A stretch of DNA of 64,000 nucleotides, taken from CAZZBK01 sp964652155. Its GTDB lineage: Bacteria > Planctomycetota > Planctomycetia > Pirellulales > PNKZ01. The stretch's first letter is position 1; the number at the start of each line of letters is the position of its first letter. Location of the stretch: the NCBI GenBank assembly GCA_964652155.1, contig CAZZBK010000004.1:1-64000 (forward strand), read 5' to 3'. The position numbers and the translations under genes are program-made. Shown piece by piece: positions 50,920-60,298 of the stretch. Below the pieces are notes generated by a model. The model did no database searches. It saw only the letters and a list, made by a program, of their open reading frames with translations, and was not told the origin of the DNA.

Positions 50920-52161
50920 ATGCCCGTTTATCAATACGTCGCCCTGAACAACCGCGGACAAGAGGTCCGGGGCCGCGCCGAGGGAGCCGATCCGCGATCG
51001 GTCAGCTCGACGCTGCGCGCCCAATCGTTGTTCGTGGTGCGGTTGATGCAGCAGGGCGCGTCGGCCGCGCGCGGCGACCGCGCGCTCGCCGACGCCTGGC
51101 TCGGCGTGAAACGGTACTTCGCTGGATTGTGGCCCGTCCGCACGCGCGATCGGGTGTTCTTCTTCCAGCAGATGGCGCTCATGTTGCGGACGGGCCTCAC
51201 GCTGCTGCAAGCGCTCGAGGTGGCCCGCGATCAGACGAGCAAGCCGCGCTTCGTCAAGACGATCGACAACCTGCGCGAGGGAATTCAGTCGGGCAAGAGT
51301 TTCTCGCAAGCAATGCTCCAGGAACGGCAGTTCTCCACGTTCACGGTCAAGCTGATCGAGACCGCCGAGGCCAGCGGCGAACTCGATCGCATCTTGGAGC
51401 AGATTGCGACGTACATGGAGCGGCGGGCCGAATTGCGGCGCAAGCTGCTCACCGGCCTGACTTATCCCTTGATCGTCGTGCTCGCGTCGATTGGCGTGGC
51501 CGTGTTCTTGGTCGTCGTCATCATTCCGAAGTTCCGCACCTTCTTCGAGCGACGGCAGGTCGCGCTGCCTTGGTCGACGCAGATGCTCGTCGACATCTCG
51601 AATGTGGTCACGGAGCACTACGTGACCGCTTTGGCCATCGTCGCCACGGTGATCGGCTCGACGATCGGGCTCTACATGACCGACGGCGGCCGCCGAGCGA
51701 TCGACCGCGCGTTGCTGAGCGTGCCGGTGATCGGCACGTTGATCGCCACCGGCAGCATGGTCACGCTGACGCAGAGTGTCTCGATGATGTTGGGGAGCGG
51801 CGTGACGCTGCTCGAGTCGCTGCGGATCGCGGCGTCGGTGATCGCCAATCGGTCGATGAGCGGCGCGGTGCAGCAGGCCGGCGAGCAAATTCTGCGTGGC
51901 CAGGATTTGGCCCGCAGTTTGGCACAGCCGGTCATTCCGCGATTGCTCACGCAGGTCGTCGCGGTCGGCGAGCGGACCGGGTCGCTCGCGCAGGTGCTCG
52001 GCGAGCTGAACGCGTTTTACGATCGCCAGTTGCAGGCGTACATCCAGCGGCTCAGTTCGTTGATCGAGCCCGTGATGATCCTGATCATTGGCAGCATGGT
52101 GGGTTTTGTGTACTTTTCGTTCTTTCAGGCCGTGTTCCAATTGGCCACGGCCGGACGGTAA
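50920..52161 (+). CDS. GspF/PilC inner-membrane platform protein
   Basis: A 413-residue polytopic protein with two T2SSF domains. It opens MPVYQYVALNNRGQEVRGRAEG, then RVFFFQQMALMLRTGLTLLQALEVARDQ and a second copy MVTLTQSVSMMLGSGVTLLESLRIAAS. Conserved FIKLIETAEASGELD-like and VAVGERTGSLAQVL stretches follow each half, and three membrane helices are evident (about 187-206, 230-248 and 384-403). It anchors the pseudopilus or pilus base. Confidence 0.92.
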   Translation: MPVYQYVALNNRGQEVRGRAEGADPRSVSSTLRAQSLFVVRLMQQGASAARGDRALADAWLGVKRYFAGLWPVRTRDRVFFFQQMALMLRTGLTLLQALEVARDQTSKPRFVKTIDNLREGIQSGKSFSQAMLQERQFSTFTVKLIETAEASGELDRILEQIATYMERRAELRRKLLTGLTYPLIVVLASIGVAVFLVVVIIPKFRTFFERRQVALPWSTQMLVDISNVVTEHYVTALAIVATVIGSTIGLYMTDGGRRAIDRALLSVPVIGTLIATGSMVTLTQSVSMMLGSGVTLLESLRIAASVIANRSMSGAVQQAGEQILRGQDLARSLAQPVIPRLLTQVVAVGERTGSLAQVLGELNAFYDRQLQAYIQRLSSLIEPVMILIIGSMVGFVYFSFFQAVFQLATAGR

Positions 52162-52167
52162 TCAATC

Positions 52168-52710
52168 ATGAATGATGCTCAACAACCAATACTTTCGTCA
52201 TGCTGGGTAAGCTCACCACGTTTGCGAGCAACCTGGTTGCTGTTTATCTTTGCGCTGGGTGGTTCACTGGCCGCGGCACAAGAGCCTAGCGCGTCGGTCT
52301 CGCCCACGGCTGCACCGACGCCCCCGTCGGCCAGCGCCAAAAGCAAGGTACCCCCCGCGCCGATACGCCAGCGGCGGCTGGTCGCCTCGCCAGGGAACAA
52401 CGATAAACTGCCGCTGCTGCGCGACCCGTTCGCCAACAGTCAGCGGATGGAGGACGAGTACAACCGCTTGAACATGAGCGGCAAGGGGGGGCCGAGCGGG
52501 CCGGTGTTGCCGCCGTTGCGATTGCAAGGTTACGCGGGCAACGTGGCGATGATCGTCGTCGACGACAAGCGACGCATGGTCGTCCGCGTCGGAGACACCG
52601 TCAGCCTGCCCACCGCCACGCGGCCCATCGATGTGAAGATTGTCGAGATGGTCTCGGCCGGCGTCGTGCTCGAAGTGATTGCCACGGGGCAGACACTCTT
52701 TCTGCATTAA
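52168..52710 (+). CDS. PilP/GspC-like periplasmic protein
   Basis: A 180-residue protein with an N-terminal signal or anchor (ATWLLFIFALGGSLAAAQ), a Pro/Ser-rich linker and a small HR-like domain (LRLQGYAGNVAMIVVDDKRRMVVRVGDTVSL, then VVLEVIATGQTLFLH). This layout fits PilP or GspC, which link the platform to the secretin. It ends the visible operon; uvrA faces it from the other strand. No secretin follows. Confidence 0.65.
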   Translation: MNDAQQPILSSCWVSSPRLRATWLLFIFALGGSLAAAQEPSASVSPTAAPTPPSASAKSKVPPAPIRQRRLVASPGNNDKLPLLRDPFANSQRMEDEYNRLNMSGKGGPSGPVLPPLRLQGYAGNVAMIVVDDKRRMVVRVGDTVSLPTATRPIDVKIVEMVSAGVVLEVIATGQTLFLH

Positions 52711-52730
52711 GGTCAACGCCTCGCGGCCGT

Positions 52731-55646
52731 CTAGCGAGTCGTAGTCAGCAGCGGACGCAGGAACGCTCCGGTGTCGTTTTGGTCGAGTTGAGCGACGCGC
52801 TCGGGGGTGCCTTGCGCGACGATCCGCCCGCCGCCGCTGCCCCCTTCGGGTCCCAGGTCGACGAGCCAGTCGGCCGTCTTGATCACGTCCAGGTTATGTT
52901 CGATCACGATCACCGTGTTGCCACGATCGACCAGCCGGTGCAGCACGTCGAGCAGCCGGCGGATATCGTCGAAATGCAAGCCAGTCGTCGGCTCGTCGAG
53001 CAAGTACAGCGTCCGTCCGCTGTCGAGTCGGGCGAGTTCGGTGGCCAACTTGATCCGCTGCGCCTCGCCGCCCGAGAGGGTCGTGCATGACTGCCCCAGC
53101 GTGACATAGCCCAGGCCGACCTCGCGCAGGCTGTCGAGCAATCGGCGGATGACCGGAAAGTTCTCGAAGAACTCGGCGGCGGCATCGACGCTCAGCTCGA
53201 GCACCTCGGCGATCGATTTATCTCGATAGCGCACGTCGAGCGTGGCGCGGTTGAATCGCGCGCCGTGACACTCGGGGCATTCGACGTACAGGTCGGGGAG
53301 GAAATTCATTTCGATCTTGCTGAGCCCCTGCCCCTGGCATGCCTCGCAGCGGCCACCCTCGACATTGAAACTAAAGCGGCTCGCCGAATAGCCGCGCAGC
53401 CGAGCATCGCGCGTGTGGGCAAAGGCCTTGCGCACCTCGTCGAACACCCCCGTGTACGTGGCCGGGTTGGAGCGTGGCGTGCGGCCGATCGGCGACTGGT
53501 CGACCTCGACAAATTTGTCGATGGCGTCGAGCCCCAGCAGGCGGTCGAACGGGCCGCTCTTGGGTCCGCCGCCGGTCAATTGTCGCCGTAGGGCGCGGGC
53601 CAGCGTCTCGTTGAGCAGCGAGCTCTTGCCTGACCCGCTCACGCCCGTGACGCAGGTAAACGCGCCGAGCGGGATGGCCAAATCGACCCCTTGCAAGTTA
53701 TGCAGCCGCGCGCCGAGCACCTGCAAGGCAGCATGTTCTTTGAAGGGCGAGCTGCGTTTGCTCGACTTGCCGCGCGGCGCGTCCCGCGGCGGCGTGGTGC
53801 CTTGCCACTCGTCGTCGCTGACGCGGCGCGACGTGGGGACCGCGATCGAGCGGGCTCCCGACAGATATTGTCCCGTCAGCGACTCGGGGTTGCGCAGCAC
53901 CTCGTCGGGCGTTCCCTGGGCGACGATCTCGCCGCCGTGCAGGCCCGCCCCGGGACCCATGTCGAACAGATAGTCGGAGTGCCGCATCACGGCCTCGTCG
54001 TGCTCGACCACGATCACGGTGTTACCCAACTGCTGCAAATCGCGGAGCGCCTCGATCAGCCGCTGATTGTCTCTCGGGTGCAAGCCGATCGACGGCTCGT
54101 CGAGCACATAGCAGGCGCCGACCAAGCCGCTGCCGATGCCCGTGGCCAGGCGAATACGTTGCAACTCGCCGCCGCTCAAGGTGTCGGCGCTGCGCTCGAG
54201 GGTCAGGTACGGCAACCCGACCTTGAGCAGAAAGTTGAGCCGGGCACGAATCTCGCGGAGCAGCGGAGCCGCGATGGCTCGACGTTCGGCAGGAAATTCG
54301 AGCGTGGTGAAAAACTCGGCCGTGGCCGCAATGCTCAGCGCCGTCAGTTCATGAATCCGCTTGTCGCCCACCCGCACGCTGCGGGCCTCGGCGCGCAACC
54401 GTGCCCCGCCGCACTCGGCGCACTTAATCGGGCCACGAAACGCTTCGAGGTGTTCGCGCGCCGCCTCGGTCGCTGCCGCCTCGTAATCGCGCTCGAGCAA
54501 CGCGAGCACCCCGGGCGTGTCAGCCGCGCCGTTCCAAAGCACGCTGCGCTGTTTGGGTTTCAGCTCGTCGAGTGTCGCCGTGGCTTTGAAGCGGCCCGAC
54601 TCGGCCAGGGCCAAAAGACGTTTTTTCCGCCGCGCGTCGAGGGTCCCTTGCGCCGTGAGCCACGGCGCGATCGCGCTCTCGGCAAGCTTGAGGCTCTCGT
54701 CCGGGATGATCAGTTCCGGGTCGAACGCCGTGCGCGAGCCGAGCCCGTCGCACTTGTCGCACGCGCCATAAGGACTGTTAAAGCTAAAGGTGCGCGGCTG
54801 CAATTCCTCGTAGCTGATTTGGCACTCGGGGCAGGCGTACTCGGTGCTGAAGGTACGGTGTTGCCAGGCGTTCTCATCCGCGTCGGGCGCCAGCGTGATC
54901 GTCGACACGAGCGAGCCCGATCGGGAGAGCGCACGATCGATCGATTCGGCGAGCCGGGCGCGAATGTTGTCGCGCAGAATGATCCGATCGACGACGGCTT
55001 CGATCGTATGCGACTTCTGTCGAGCCAGCGGCGGGACGCTGTCGAGTTCGTACACCACGCCATCGACCCGAGCGCGCACTAAACCAGCTTTGCGAATCGC
55101 GGCAAACACGTCTTCATGCTGACCCTTGCGGCCACGCACCAGGGGCGCGAGCACCATCAGCTTGGTTCCCTGCGGCCACTCCAGGATCGTGTCGACGACC
55201 TGTTCAGGCGATTGCTGGCTGATCGGCGCGCCGCAGCGATAGCACATGGGGTCGCCGACCCGGGCGAACAATAGCCGCAGGTAGTCGTAGATCTCGGTGA
55301 CGGTACCGACCGTGCTGCGCGGATTGGCGGACAACATGCGTTGGTCGATGGCGATGGTCGGCTGCAAGCCGTCGATTAAATCGACGTCCGGGCGTTCCAT
55401 CTGCTGCAAGAATTGCCGCGCGTAGGTCGAGAGGCTTTCGAGGTACTGTCGCTGCCCCTCGGCAAAAATCGTGTCGAAGGCCAATGAGCTTTTACCGCTG
55501 CCGCTCGGGCCGGTGATGACGACGAGCTGGTCGCGGGGCACGTCGAGGTCGACGTTTTTCAGGTTATGCACCCGGCAGCCGCGAATGCGGAGCGCCGGTT
55601 CGAGCGGGGCGGCGACCGTGACCGAATCACTCAGCGTGCTGGCCAT
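52731..55646 (-). CDS. uvrA: Excinuclease ABC subunit A
   Basis: A 971-residue DNA damage recognition ATPase of nucleotide excision repair. It has two ABC ATPase units with Walker A GPSGSGKSSLAFDT (about 46-59) and GVSGSGKSSLLNET, signatures LSGGELQRIRLA and LSGGEAQRIKLA, and zinc-finger pairs CPECQISYEELQP...CDKCDG and CEACQGQG...CPECHGARF. RMLSANPRSTVGTVTEIYDYLRLLFARVG is highly typical. Slightly longer than E. coli UvrA, with a divergent stretch before the second ATPase unit. Confidence 0.97.
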   Translation of the reverse strand: MASTLSDSVTVAAPLEPALRIRGCRVHNLKNVDLDVPRDQLVVITGPSGSGKSSLAFDTIFAEGQRQYLESLSTYARQFLQQMERPDVDLIDGLQPTIAIDQRMLSANPRSTVGTVTEIYDYLRLLFARVGDPMCYRCGAPISQQSPEQVVDTILEWPQGTKLMVLAPLVRGRKGQHEDVFAAIRKAGLVRARVDGVVYELDSVPPLARQKSHTIEAVVDRIILRDNIRARLAESIDRALSRSGSLVSTITLAPDADENAWQHRTFSTEYACPECQISYEELQPRTFSFNSPYGACDKCDGLGSRTAFDPELIIPDESLKLAESAIAPWLTAQGTLDARRKKRLLALAESGRFKATATLDELKPKQRSVLWNGAADTPGVLALLERDYEAAATEAAREHLEAFRGPIKCAECGGARLRAEARSVRVGDKRIHELTALSIAATAEFFTTLEFPAERRAIAAPLLREIRARLNFLLKVGLPYLTLERSADTLSGGELQRIRLATGIGSGLVGACYVLDEPSIGLHPRDNQRLIEALRDLQQLGNTVIVVEHDEAVMRHSDYLFDMGPGAGLHGGEIVAQGTPDEVLRNPESLTGQYLSGARSIAVPTSRRVSDDEWQGTTPPRDAPRGKSSKRSSPFKEHAALQVLGARLHNLQGVDLAIPLGAFTCVTGVSGSGKSSLLNETLARALRRQLTGGGPKSGPFDRLLGLDAIDKFVEVDQSPIGRTPRSNPATYTGVFDEVRKAFAHTRDARLRGYSASRFSFNVEGGRCEACQGQGLSKIEMNFLPDLYVECPECHGARFNRATLDVRYRDKSIAEVLELSVDAAAEFFENFPVIRRLLDSLREVGLGYVTLGQSCTTLSGGEAQRIKLATELARLDSGRTLYLLDEPTTGLHFDDIRRLLDVLHRLVDRGNTVIVIEHNLDVIKTADWLVDLGPEGGSGGGRIVAQGTPERVAQLDQNDTGAFLRPLLTTTR

Positions 55647-55677
55647 GATGCGTCCGCGGGGGTCATGGGCTCGAACG

Positions 55678-56763
55678 TTAGGAGGCGACCGGCGCGGGAA
55701 TGACCTCCGCGAGGGCTTCGTGGGCCCGCAGGACCATGTCGCGCGTGGCTTCCCAGCCGGTGCAGGCGTCGGTGATCGAGACGCCGTACTTGAGCTGCGT
55801 AAGATCGCTGGTCAGTTTCTGCGCGCCCTCGTGCAGGTTGCTTTCCACCATCAGGCCGAGAATGTGCGTGTTGCCGGCCACGCGCTGGGCGATCACGTCG
55901 TCCCAGACGATCTCTTGCTTGCGATGGTCTTTGTCGGCGTTGGCGTGCGAGCAGTCGACCATGACGCGATCGGGGAGCTTGGCCGACCGCAGACCCTCGA
56001 TCGCGGCACGCAAGTTGTCGGCACTATAGTTGGGACCCGAACGCCCGCCGCGCAGGATCATGTGCCCGCAGGTATTGCCGCGCGTGTTCACCACGCAGAT
56101 GCGACCCTGCGTGTCGATTCCCAAAAAGCTGTGCGGGTGACGGGCCGAGAGCATGGCATCCAAGGCGATTTGCAGATTGCCATCGGTGCCGTTCTTAAAG
56201 CCCACCGGCATCGACAAGCCGCTGGCCATCTGGCGATGCGTTTGCGATTCGGTCGTGCGCGCGCCGATCGCGGCCCAGGTCACCAAGTCGGCCACGTACT
56301 GCGGCGTGATCGGTTCGAGCATCTCGGTCGCGGTGGGCAGCCCCAACTCGTTGACTTCGAGCAGGATTTTCCGCGCCAGCCGCATCCCCGCGGCGATATC
56401 AAAGGTGCCGTTGAGATGCGGATCGTTGATGAGTCCCTTCCAGCCGAGCGTCGTGCGCGGCTTCTCGAAATAGACCCGCATGACAAGCAGCATGCGATCC
56501 TTGACCTGCTCGGCCAACGCGCGGAGCCGCCGGGCGTACTCGAGCGCGGCCCCGTAATCGTGAATCGAGCAGGGGCCCACGACGACCAACAGTCGCGGAT
56601 CGTCGCCGCTGAGCATGCGGCGCACGGCATCGCGCCCTTCGACGACCGTCTGAATGGCCGTTTCGCTCGCGGGCAGCTCGTTGAGCAAATCCTGCGGAGC
56701 GATCAGCTCCACGGTGTTGATGACGTTCAGGTCACGCGTCGTTTGCATCGCGGCGATTCTCAT
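55678..56763 (-). CDS. 3-deoxy-7-phosphoheptulonate synthase (class I)
   Basis: A 361-residue class I-alpha DAHP synthase (AroF/G/H type), the first step of aromatic amino-acid synthesis from phosphoenolpyruvate and erythrose 4-phosphate. Landmarks are VVGPCSIHDYGAALEYARRL, VMRVYFEKPRTTLGWKGLINDPHL, GARTTESQTHRQMASGLSMPVGFKNGTDG and MVDCSHANADKDHRKQ. An alternative ATG lies at 56748. The type of aromatic amino-acid feedback cannot be told. A hairpin lies upstream at 56794. Confidence 0.95.
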   Translation of the reverse strand: MRIAAMQTTRDLNVINTVELIAPQDLLNELPASETAIQTVVEGRDAVRRMLSGDDPRLLVVVGPCSIHDYGAALEYARRLRALAEQVKDRMLLVMRVYFEKPRTTLGWKGLINDPHLNGTFDIAAGMRLARKILLEVNELGLPTATEMLEPITPQYVADLVTWAAIGARTTESQTHRQMASGLSMPVGFKNGTDGNLQIALDAMLSARHPHSFLGIDTQGRICVVNTRGNTCGHMILRGGRSGPNYSADNLRAAIEGLRSAKLPDRVMVDCSHANADKDHRKQEIVWDDVIAQRVAGNTHILGLMVESNLHEGAQKLTSDLTQLKYGVSITDACTGWEATRDMVLRAHEALAEVIPAPVAS

Positions 56764-56793
56764 TCAGCCATGGATCTCAAAGCGTCCCCATAG

Positions 56794-56812
56794 CCGGTCC
56801 CTCTGGGACCGG
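56794..56812 (-). terminator. Hairpin between DUF3500 and DAHP synthase genes
   Basis: CCGGTCCC-TCT-GGGACCGG is a perfect 8-bp stem with a 3-nt loop between two genes on the minus strand. It may end the DUF3500 transcript; no U-tract is seen, and it could also be a dispersed repeat. Confidence 0.5.
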
Positions 56813-56833
56813 TGAGGGCTGCACTTCACTTGT

Positions 56834-57871
56834 TTAGAGCTTGACACCGAAATCGCCGCGAAGATCGCGCCACACCGCGTGAATGTGGTTGGCCGGGTTA
56901 CCAGCTCCGTCGGGCTGCACGTTCACAAACTCGACGAGGAACGTCGTCCCTTGCACGCGATAGTAGTGCCCCACGCCGGGCTTATCGGCCCCGGCCCAGG
57001 CAAAGTAAATCGCGTCAGCGTCGGAGGCGCGAATCTCGGCCAATCGCTGCGAGGCGACCCGCTCGGGCAAGTTGGCCAGATAGGCGTCGAGCAAGCCCAG
57101 CAAGGTTTTCTTTTGCGCGTCGTTGAGCTGCTTCGAGACGAGCCCTTCGGGTGCCGCGCGGGGCGGCTGCTGATCGGCCGGGCCACGAATGTCGGCCGGG
57201 GCCTTCTCGGCAATCAGCGCCGCCTTGCGTTGCTCGGCGGTCAAGCTCCCCAGCAGATCGAAAGCGAATTGCTCCTCGGCGGCCAGTGTGCGGGTACCGG
57301 GCTTCGGATAACCACTGATGTCGTTGCGAACGATGCCCGGGTTCGCGCCGAAGAAGGCGGGCGTATAGGCCTGGAGCTTGCCGTCCTGCACGACGAAGTT
57401 AAGCGACAGGTGATGCCCTTCGACCGACAAGCCCCAGGACCCTTTGTCCTGCGGTTGGCCGAAGATCGTGAAGTAATAACGATGCGGATCGCGGATGGGT
57501 CCGCCTTTGCGAGTCCGTTCCAGTTCGCGCAAGATGCCTTCGAGCGCCATGATCTGCGTGGCCTTGTCGTAGCCCAGCTGGCTCAGTGCCGAGCGGAGCA
57601 ACGCGAGCGCGGCGAGGCGTTGCGGGTCAGTCATTTCCTTGACCTGCAAACCCTTGCGTTCGGCCATGGGGATGAAGTGCCACTTGAGCCGGGCCGGGTC
57701 GTCGAAGCCCATCGTCGACTTGGTCCGCTGCGCGCTGTCGAGCGCGGCCAGGTATTGCTGCGCGTGGCGCGTCATTTCGGCGCCGGGCTCGTCGGCCAGC
57801 CGACGCATGCCCAGGGCCCCCAACGCGACGACCATTAGTACGCCCGCCACCCAAGCCTTACGCTGCAACAT
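56834..57871 (-). CDS. DUF3500 exported protein
   Basis: A 345-residue protein with a signal peptide or anchor (AWVAGVLMVVALGALGM) and a DUF3500 domain, common in planctomycetes and of unknown function. Conserved stretches are DDPARLKWHFIPMAERKGLQVKEMTDPQ, PHRYYFTIFGQP, WGLSVEGHHLSLNFVV, YFAWAGADKPGVGHYYRVQG and NHIHAVWRDLRGDFG. ATG 57871 opens the signal; the larger frame crosses the assembly gap. Confidence 0.88.
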   Translation of the reverse strand: MLQRKAWVAGVLMVVALGALGMRRLADEPGAEMTRHAQQYLAALDSAQRTKSTMGFDDPARLKWHFIPMAERKGLQVKEMTDPQRLAALALLRSALSQLGYDKATQIMALEGILRELERTRKGGPIRDPHRYYFTIFGQPQDKGSWGLSVEGHHLSLNFVVQDGKLQAYTPAFFGANPGIVRNDISGYPKPGTRTLAAEEQFAFDLLGSLTAEQRKAALIAEKAPADIRGPADQQPPRAAPEGLVSKQLNDAQKKTLLGLLDAYLANLPERVASQRLAEIRASDADAIYFAWAGADKPGVGHYYRVQGTTFLVEFVNVQPDGAGNPANHIHAVWRDLRGDFGVKL

Positions 57872-57899
57872 GGACTCACCTGACCGATCGAGGGAAATG

Positions 57900-57999
57900 N
57901 NNNNNNNNNNNNNNNNNNNNNNNNNNNNNNNNNNNNNNNNNNNNNNNNNNNNNNNNNNNNNNNNNNNNNNNNNNNNNNNNNNNNNNNNNNNNNNNNNNN
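57900..57999. other. Assembly gap (100 N)
   Basis: A 100-N scaffold placeholder that removes the C-terminal end of the preceding minus-strand gene and part of the DUF3500 upstream region. Confidence 0.98.
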
Positions 58000-59198
58000 A
58001 GCACGAGCTGCTTGCCGGTAAATCGCAACGGCTTGGTGATGAGTTCGCCGGGCTTGGCGCTGGCATGCGCCGAGGCGATGCCGTCGAGCCGGAGCACGCC
58101 GCGACGCATGTGGGCCGACGGGTAGCGATAGTGCTGCGAGTAGTAGATCGACATTTCGTCGGGGGCCGTTTGCACGATGCCCCAGGCGGTCATCGTGCTG
58201 CGATCGCCCCAGTTGAGTTGGTCGCGGCCGGGTCGGATGAACGCCTCATGAAACGTGCGGTCGAAGTGAATGCCGTCGCGGCTGCTGAGGAACACGGCAT
58301 CTGAGATGCCCTGCTCTTTGTGGTTCTCTAGGCGATGCCGCTCCTTGGCATAACGCTTGGGGAACATGAAATAATAGTGCGGCGCGCGAAAGTAGGGCAC
58401 GGTCGCGTTGGTGTAGAAATGCTCGCTGAGCGCCTCACCCAAGTCGACCGGCGTCGGATCGCTCCAGCTCAAAAAGTCGGTGCTGGTCGCCACGGCCACT
58501 GTGCGAATTTTGTTCGTGAAGATTCGGTAGTAGCAGCGATACAGTTTCAGGTTCGGGTCCCAAAACGCGAGGTTCTGCGAGTCGAACGCCCCCTTGGTAA
58601 GCACCGGCTCGTCGCTGAGCAACCGCCAGTGCACGCCGTCGGCCGAGGCATAGGCGGCGAGCCCCTTGGCACCCGTCGGCGACTTGTAACTGTTGAGCGC
58701 CTTGTAAAGCTGATCGCTCGGCACGCCCGGCCGAGGGTCTTTGAAGGGGGTGAAGTTATGCGACGGATCGCCCCAAATGATGTTGTTTTGCTTGGAGCCT
58801 TGAAACTCGAACAGGCCCAACTGCGGTCGCGTGAACAACCGGCCGTCACGGCTCTCGGCGAGGCAGGCGAAGCTGACCCCCTTTTCTTTCGCGCCCAGCT
58901 CGGGCCAGCCGCGATAAACCATCCGCACCTGGTCATGGTCACGGAACACCGTGACATAGGCCGAGTACTTCCCTTCCCACGCCGCGTCGAACTTGAGCAC
59001 CACCTCGGCCTCGCGCGGCTCGTGCAGTCGCAGCTCGACATCGCGTTGCGAGGCGATCTGCCGCGCGTCGACGAACAGTTCCCGTTTGCTCCCTTGCTCG
59101 TACACCATCGGCTCGGCGCTCAGTCGAGTGGCCGAAGTGAACGTGGCGATGGCCGTGAGCATGATTCCCCACAAGCGTAAAGACTCTCTGACAAGCAT
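58000..59198 (-). CDS. Exported beta-propeller-like protein, C-terminus lost in gap
   Basis: About 399 visible residues with a signal peptide (LRLWGIMLTAIATFTSATRLSAEP). Repeated blade-like stretches such as KYSAYVTVFRDHDQVRMVYRGWPE, ASADGVHWRLLSDEPVL, ATSTDFLSWSDPTPVDL and LSSRDGIHFDRTF match the five-bladed propeller proteins of the GH32/43/130-like group often annotated as glycosyl hydrolase-related in planctomycetes. Catalytic residues cannot be assigned. ATG 59198 is used since it opens the signal. Confidence 0.7.
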
Positions 59199-59322
59199 GG
59201 CGTGACTCAGCAGGGTGTGTGCGGCAAGGATGAAACGAGCGGCCCTCAAACGGTCAATCTATGGGCCGCGATCCAAGCGGGTCAAGGAATTTGCCGTGAT
59301 AGGCATCGAGTTGGAGAGAGAA

Positions 59323-59420
59323 AGGCCGAAAATGAATGGAAATTAGCACGAATGAATGAAGCCTGTGGCCACACGCTGACTAAAAACATTTCCGTTCATT
59401 CGCGTTCATTTCCGGCCATT
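59323..59420. repeat. AT-rich inverted repeat upstream of rex stop
   Basis: GGCCGAAAATGAATGG (from about 59323) and AACATTTCC...CATTTCCGGCC (to about 59420) form an imperfect inverted repeat rich in GAATGAA and TTCATTC. It lies between rex and the propeller gene. A similarly composed element precedes the last gene. Confidence 0.55.
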
Positions 59421-59441
59421 CTTAACTCTGTCATCGCAAGA

Positions 59442-60122
59442 CTACGCTCCCGTGTCCCGCTCGCTGTGCGAGTTGACGACCGAGAACGCGAGCTGCTCGA
59501 GTTCGATCGCCAAGTCGACTCCCACGAGGCTGACCGTCGGCGGCAGCGAGATGGTGATTGGGGCGAAGTTCAATACCCCTTCGACCCCCACGGCCACAAG
59601 CCGATCGGCGACCAGCTGCGCCGACGGTGCCGGCACGGCGATCATCCCCAGCCGGATGCGGTTGGCCTGGGCGAACGCTTCGAGCGTGTTGAGGTGGTAG
59701 ACCGTGACCCCCTCGACAGTCGTTCCCACCTTGTTCGGATCGGCGTCGAACGCGGCCAGCATGCGGAACCCGCGCTGCTGGAAACCCTTGTAGCCCAGCA
59801 AAGCCCGGCCCAGGTTACCCACGCCAATGAGCACGACCGGCCAGCTTTGGTCGGTCCCCAGGATCTTGCGGATGGCCGAGACCAACTCGTCGCAGCGGTA
59901 ACCAATGCCCGGGTAGCCAAAGTGACCGAAGTAGGCCAGGTCCTTGCGGACTTGCGCGTCGGTAAAGCCAAGCAGGCGACCGAGTTGCCCTGAGTTGGTC
60001 GTCTCATGCCCATCACGCACGAGGTGTTCGATCTCGCGTAGATAGAGGCTCAGTCGGCTGACGACTGCCTTGGGGACCCCGCCTTCAGGGCCGCTGCTGC
60101 CTTTATTCTTTGGATCGTTCAC
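59442..60122 (-). CDS. rex: Redox-sensing transcriptional repressor Rex
   Basis: A 226-residue repressor that senses the NADH/NAD ratio. The winged-helix N-terminus (about 17-80: KAVVSRLSLYLREIEHL, GRLLGFTDAQVRKDLAYFGHFGYPGIGY) is followed by the Rossmann domain with VVLIGVGNLGRALLGY (about 94-109) and AFDADPNKVG. The C-terminal swap helix ends the protein. It is divergent from a COG2509 flavoprotein gene, and the shared spacer holds a dyad at 60200-60216. Confidence 0.95.
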   Translation of the reverse strand: MNDPKNKGSSGPEGGVPKAVVSRLSLYLREIEHLVRDGHETTNSGQLGRLLGFTDAQVRKDLAYFGHFGYPGIGYRCDELVSAIRKILGTDQSWPVVLIGVGNLGRALLGYKGFQQRGFRMLAAFDADPNKVGTTVEGVTVYHLNTLEAFAQANRIRLGMIAVPAPSAQLVADRLVAVGVEGVLNFAPITISLPPTVSLVGVDLAIELEQLAFSVVNSHSERDTGA

Positions 60123-60199
60123 GCACCACCCACGCCGTCGTCACCTCGATTTAGGGGCATCGAACCCGGAGCCCCTATTGTACCCGATCGAGCGGAGTC

Positions 60200-60216
60200 C
60201 GTCACTCTTGGTGACG
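60200..60216. promoter_or_regulatory. Dyad in the rex / flavoprotein spacer
   Basis: CGTCAC-TCTTG-GTGACG is a perfect 6-bp dyad with a 5-nt spacer between the divergent genes. It is unlike the usual Rex box (TTGTGAANNNNTTCACAA), so the binding protein is uncertain. Confidence 0.3.
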
Positions 60217-60298
60217 CCCCTGGACCGCGCAGCCCCTGTCACGCGATAATCGACGCTCACCCTTTACGTCGTTGACGGCTGTTCCCCCCCACCTCGCC

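Noticed and set aside
60200..60216. A canonical Rex operator
   Set aside because: The dyad lacks the TTGTGAA/TTCACAA pattern, so it is kept only as an unassigned dyad.
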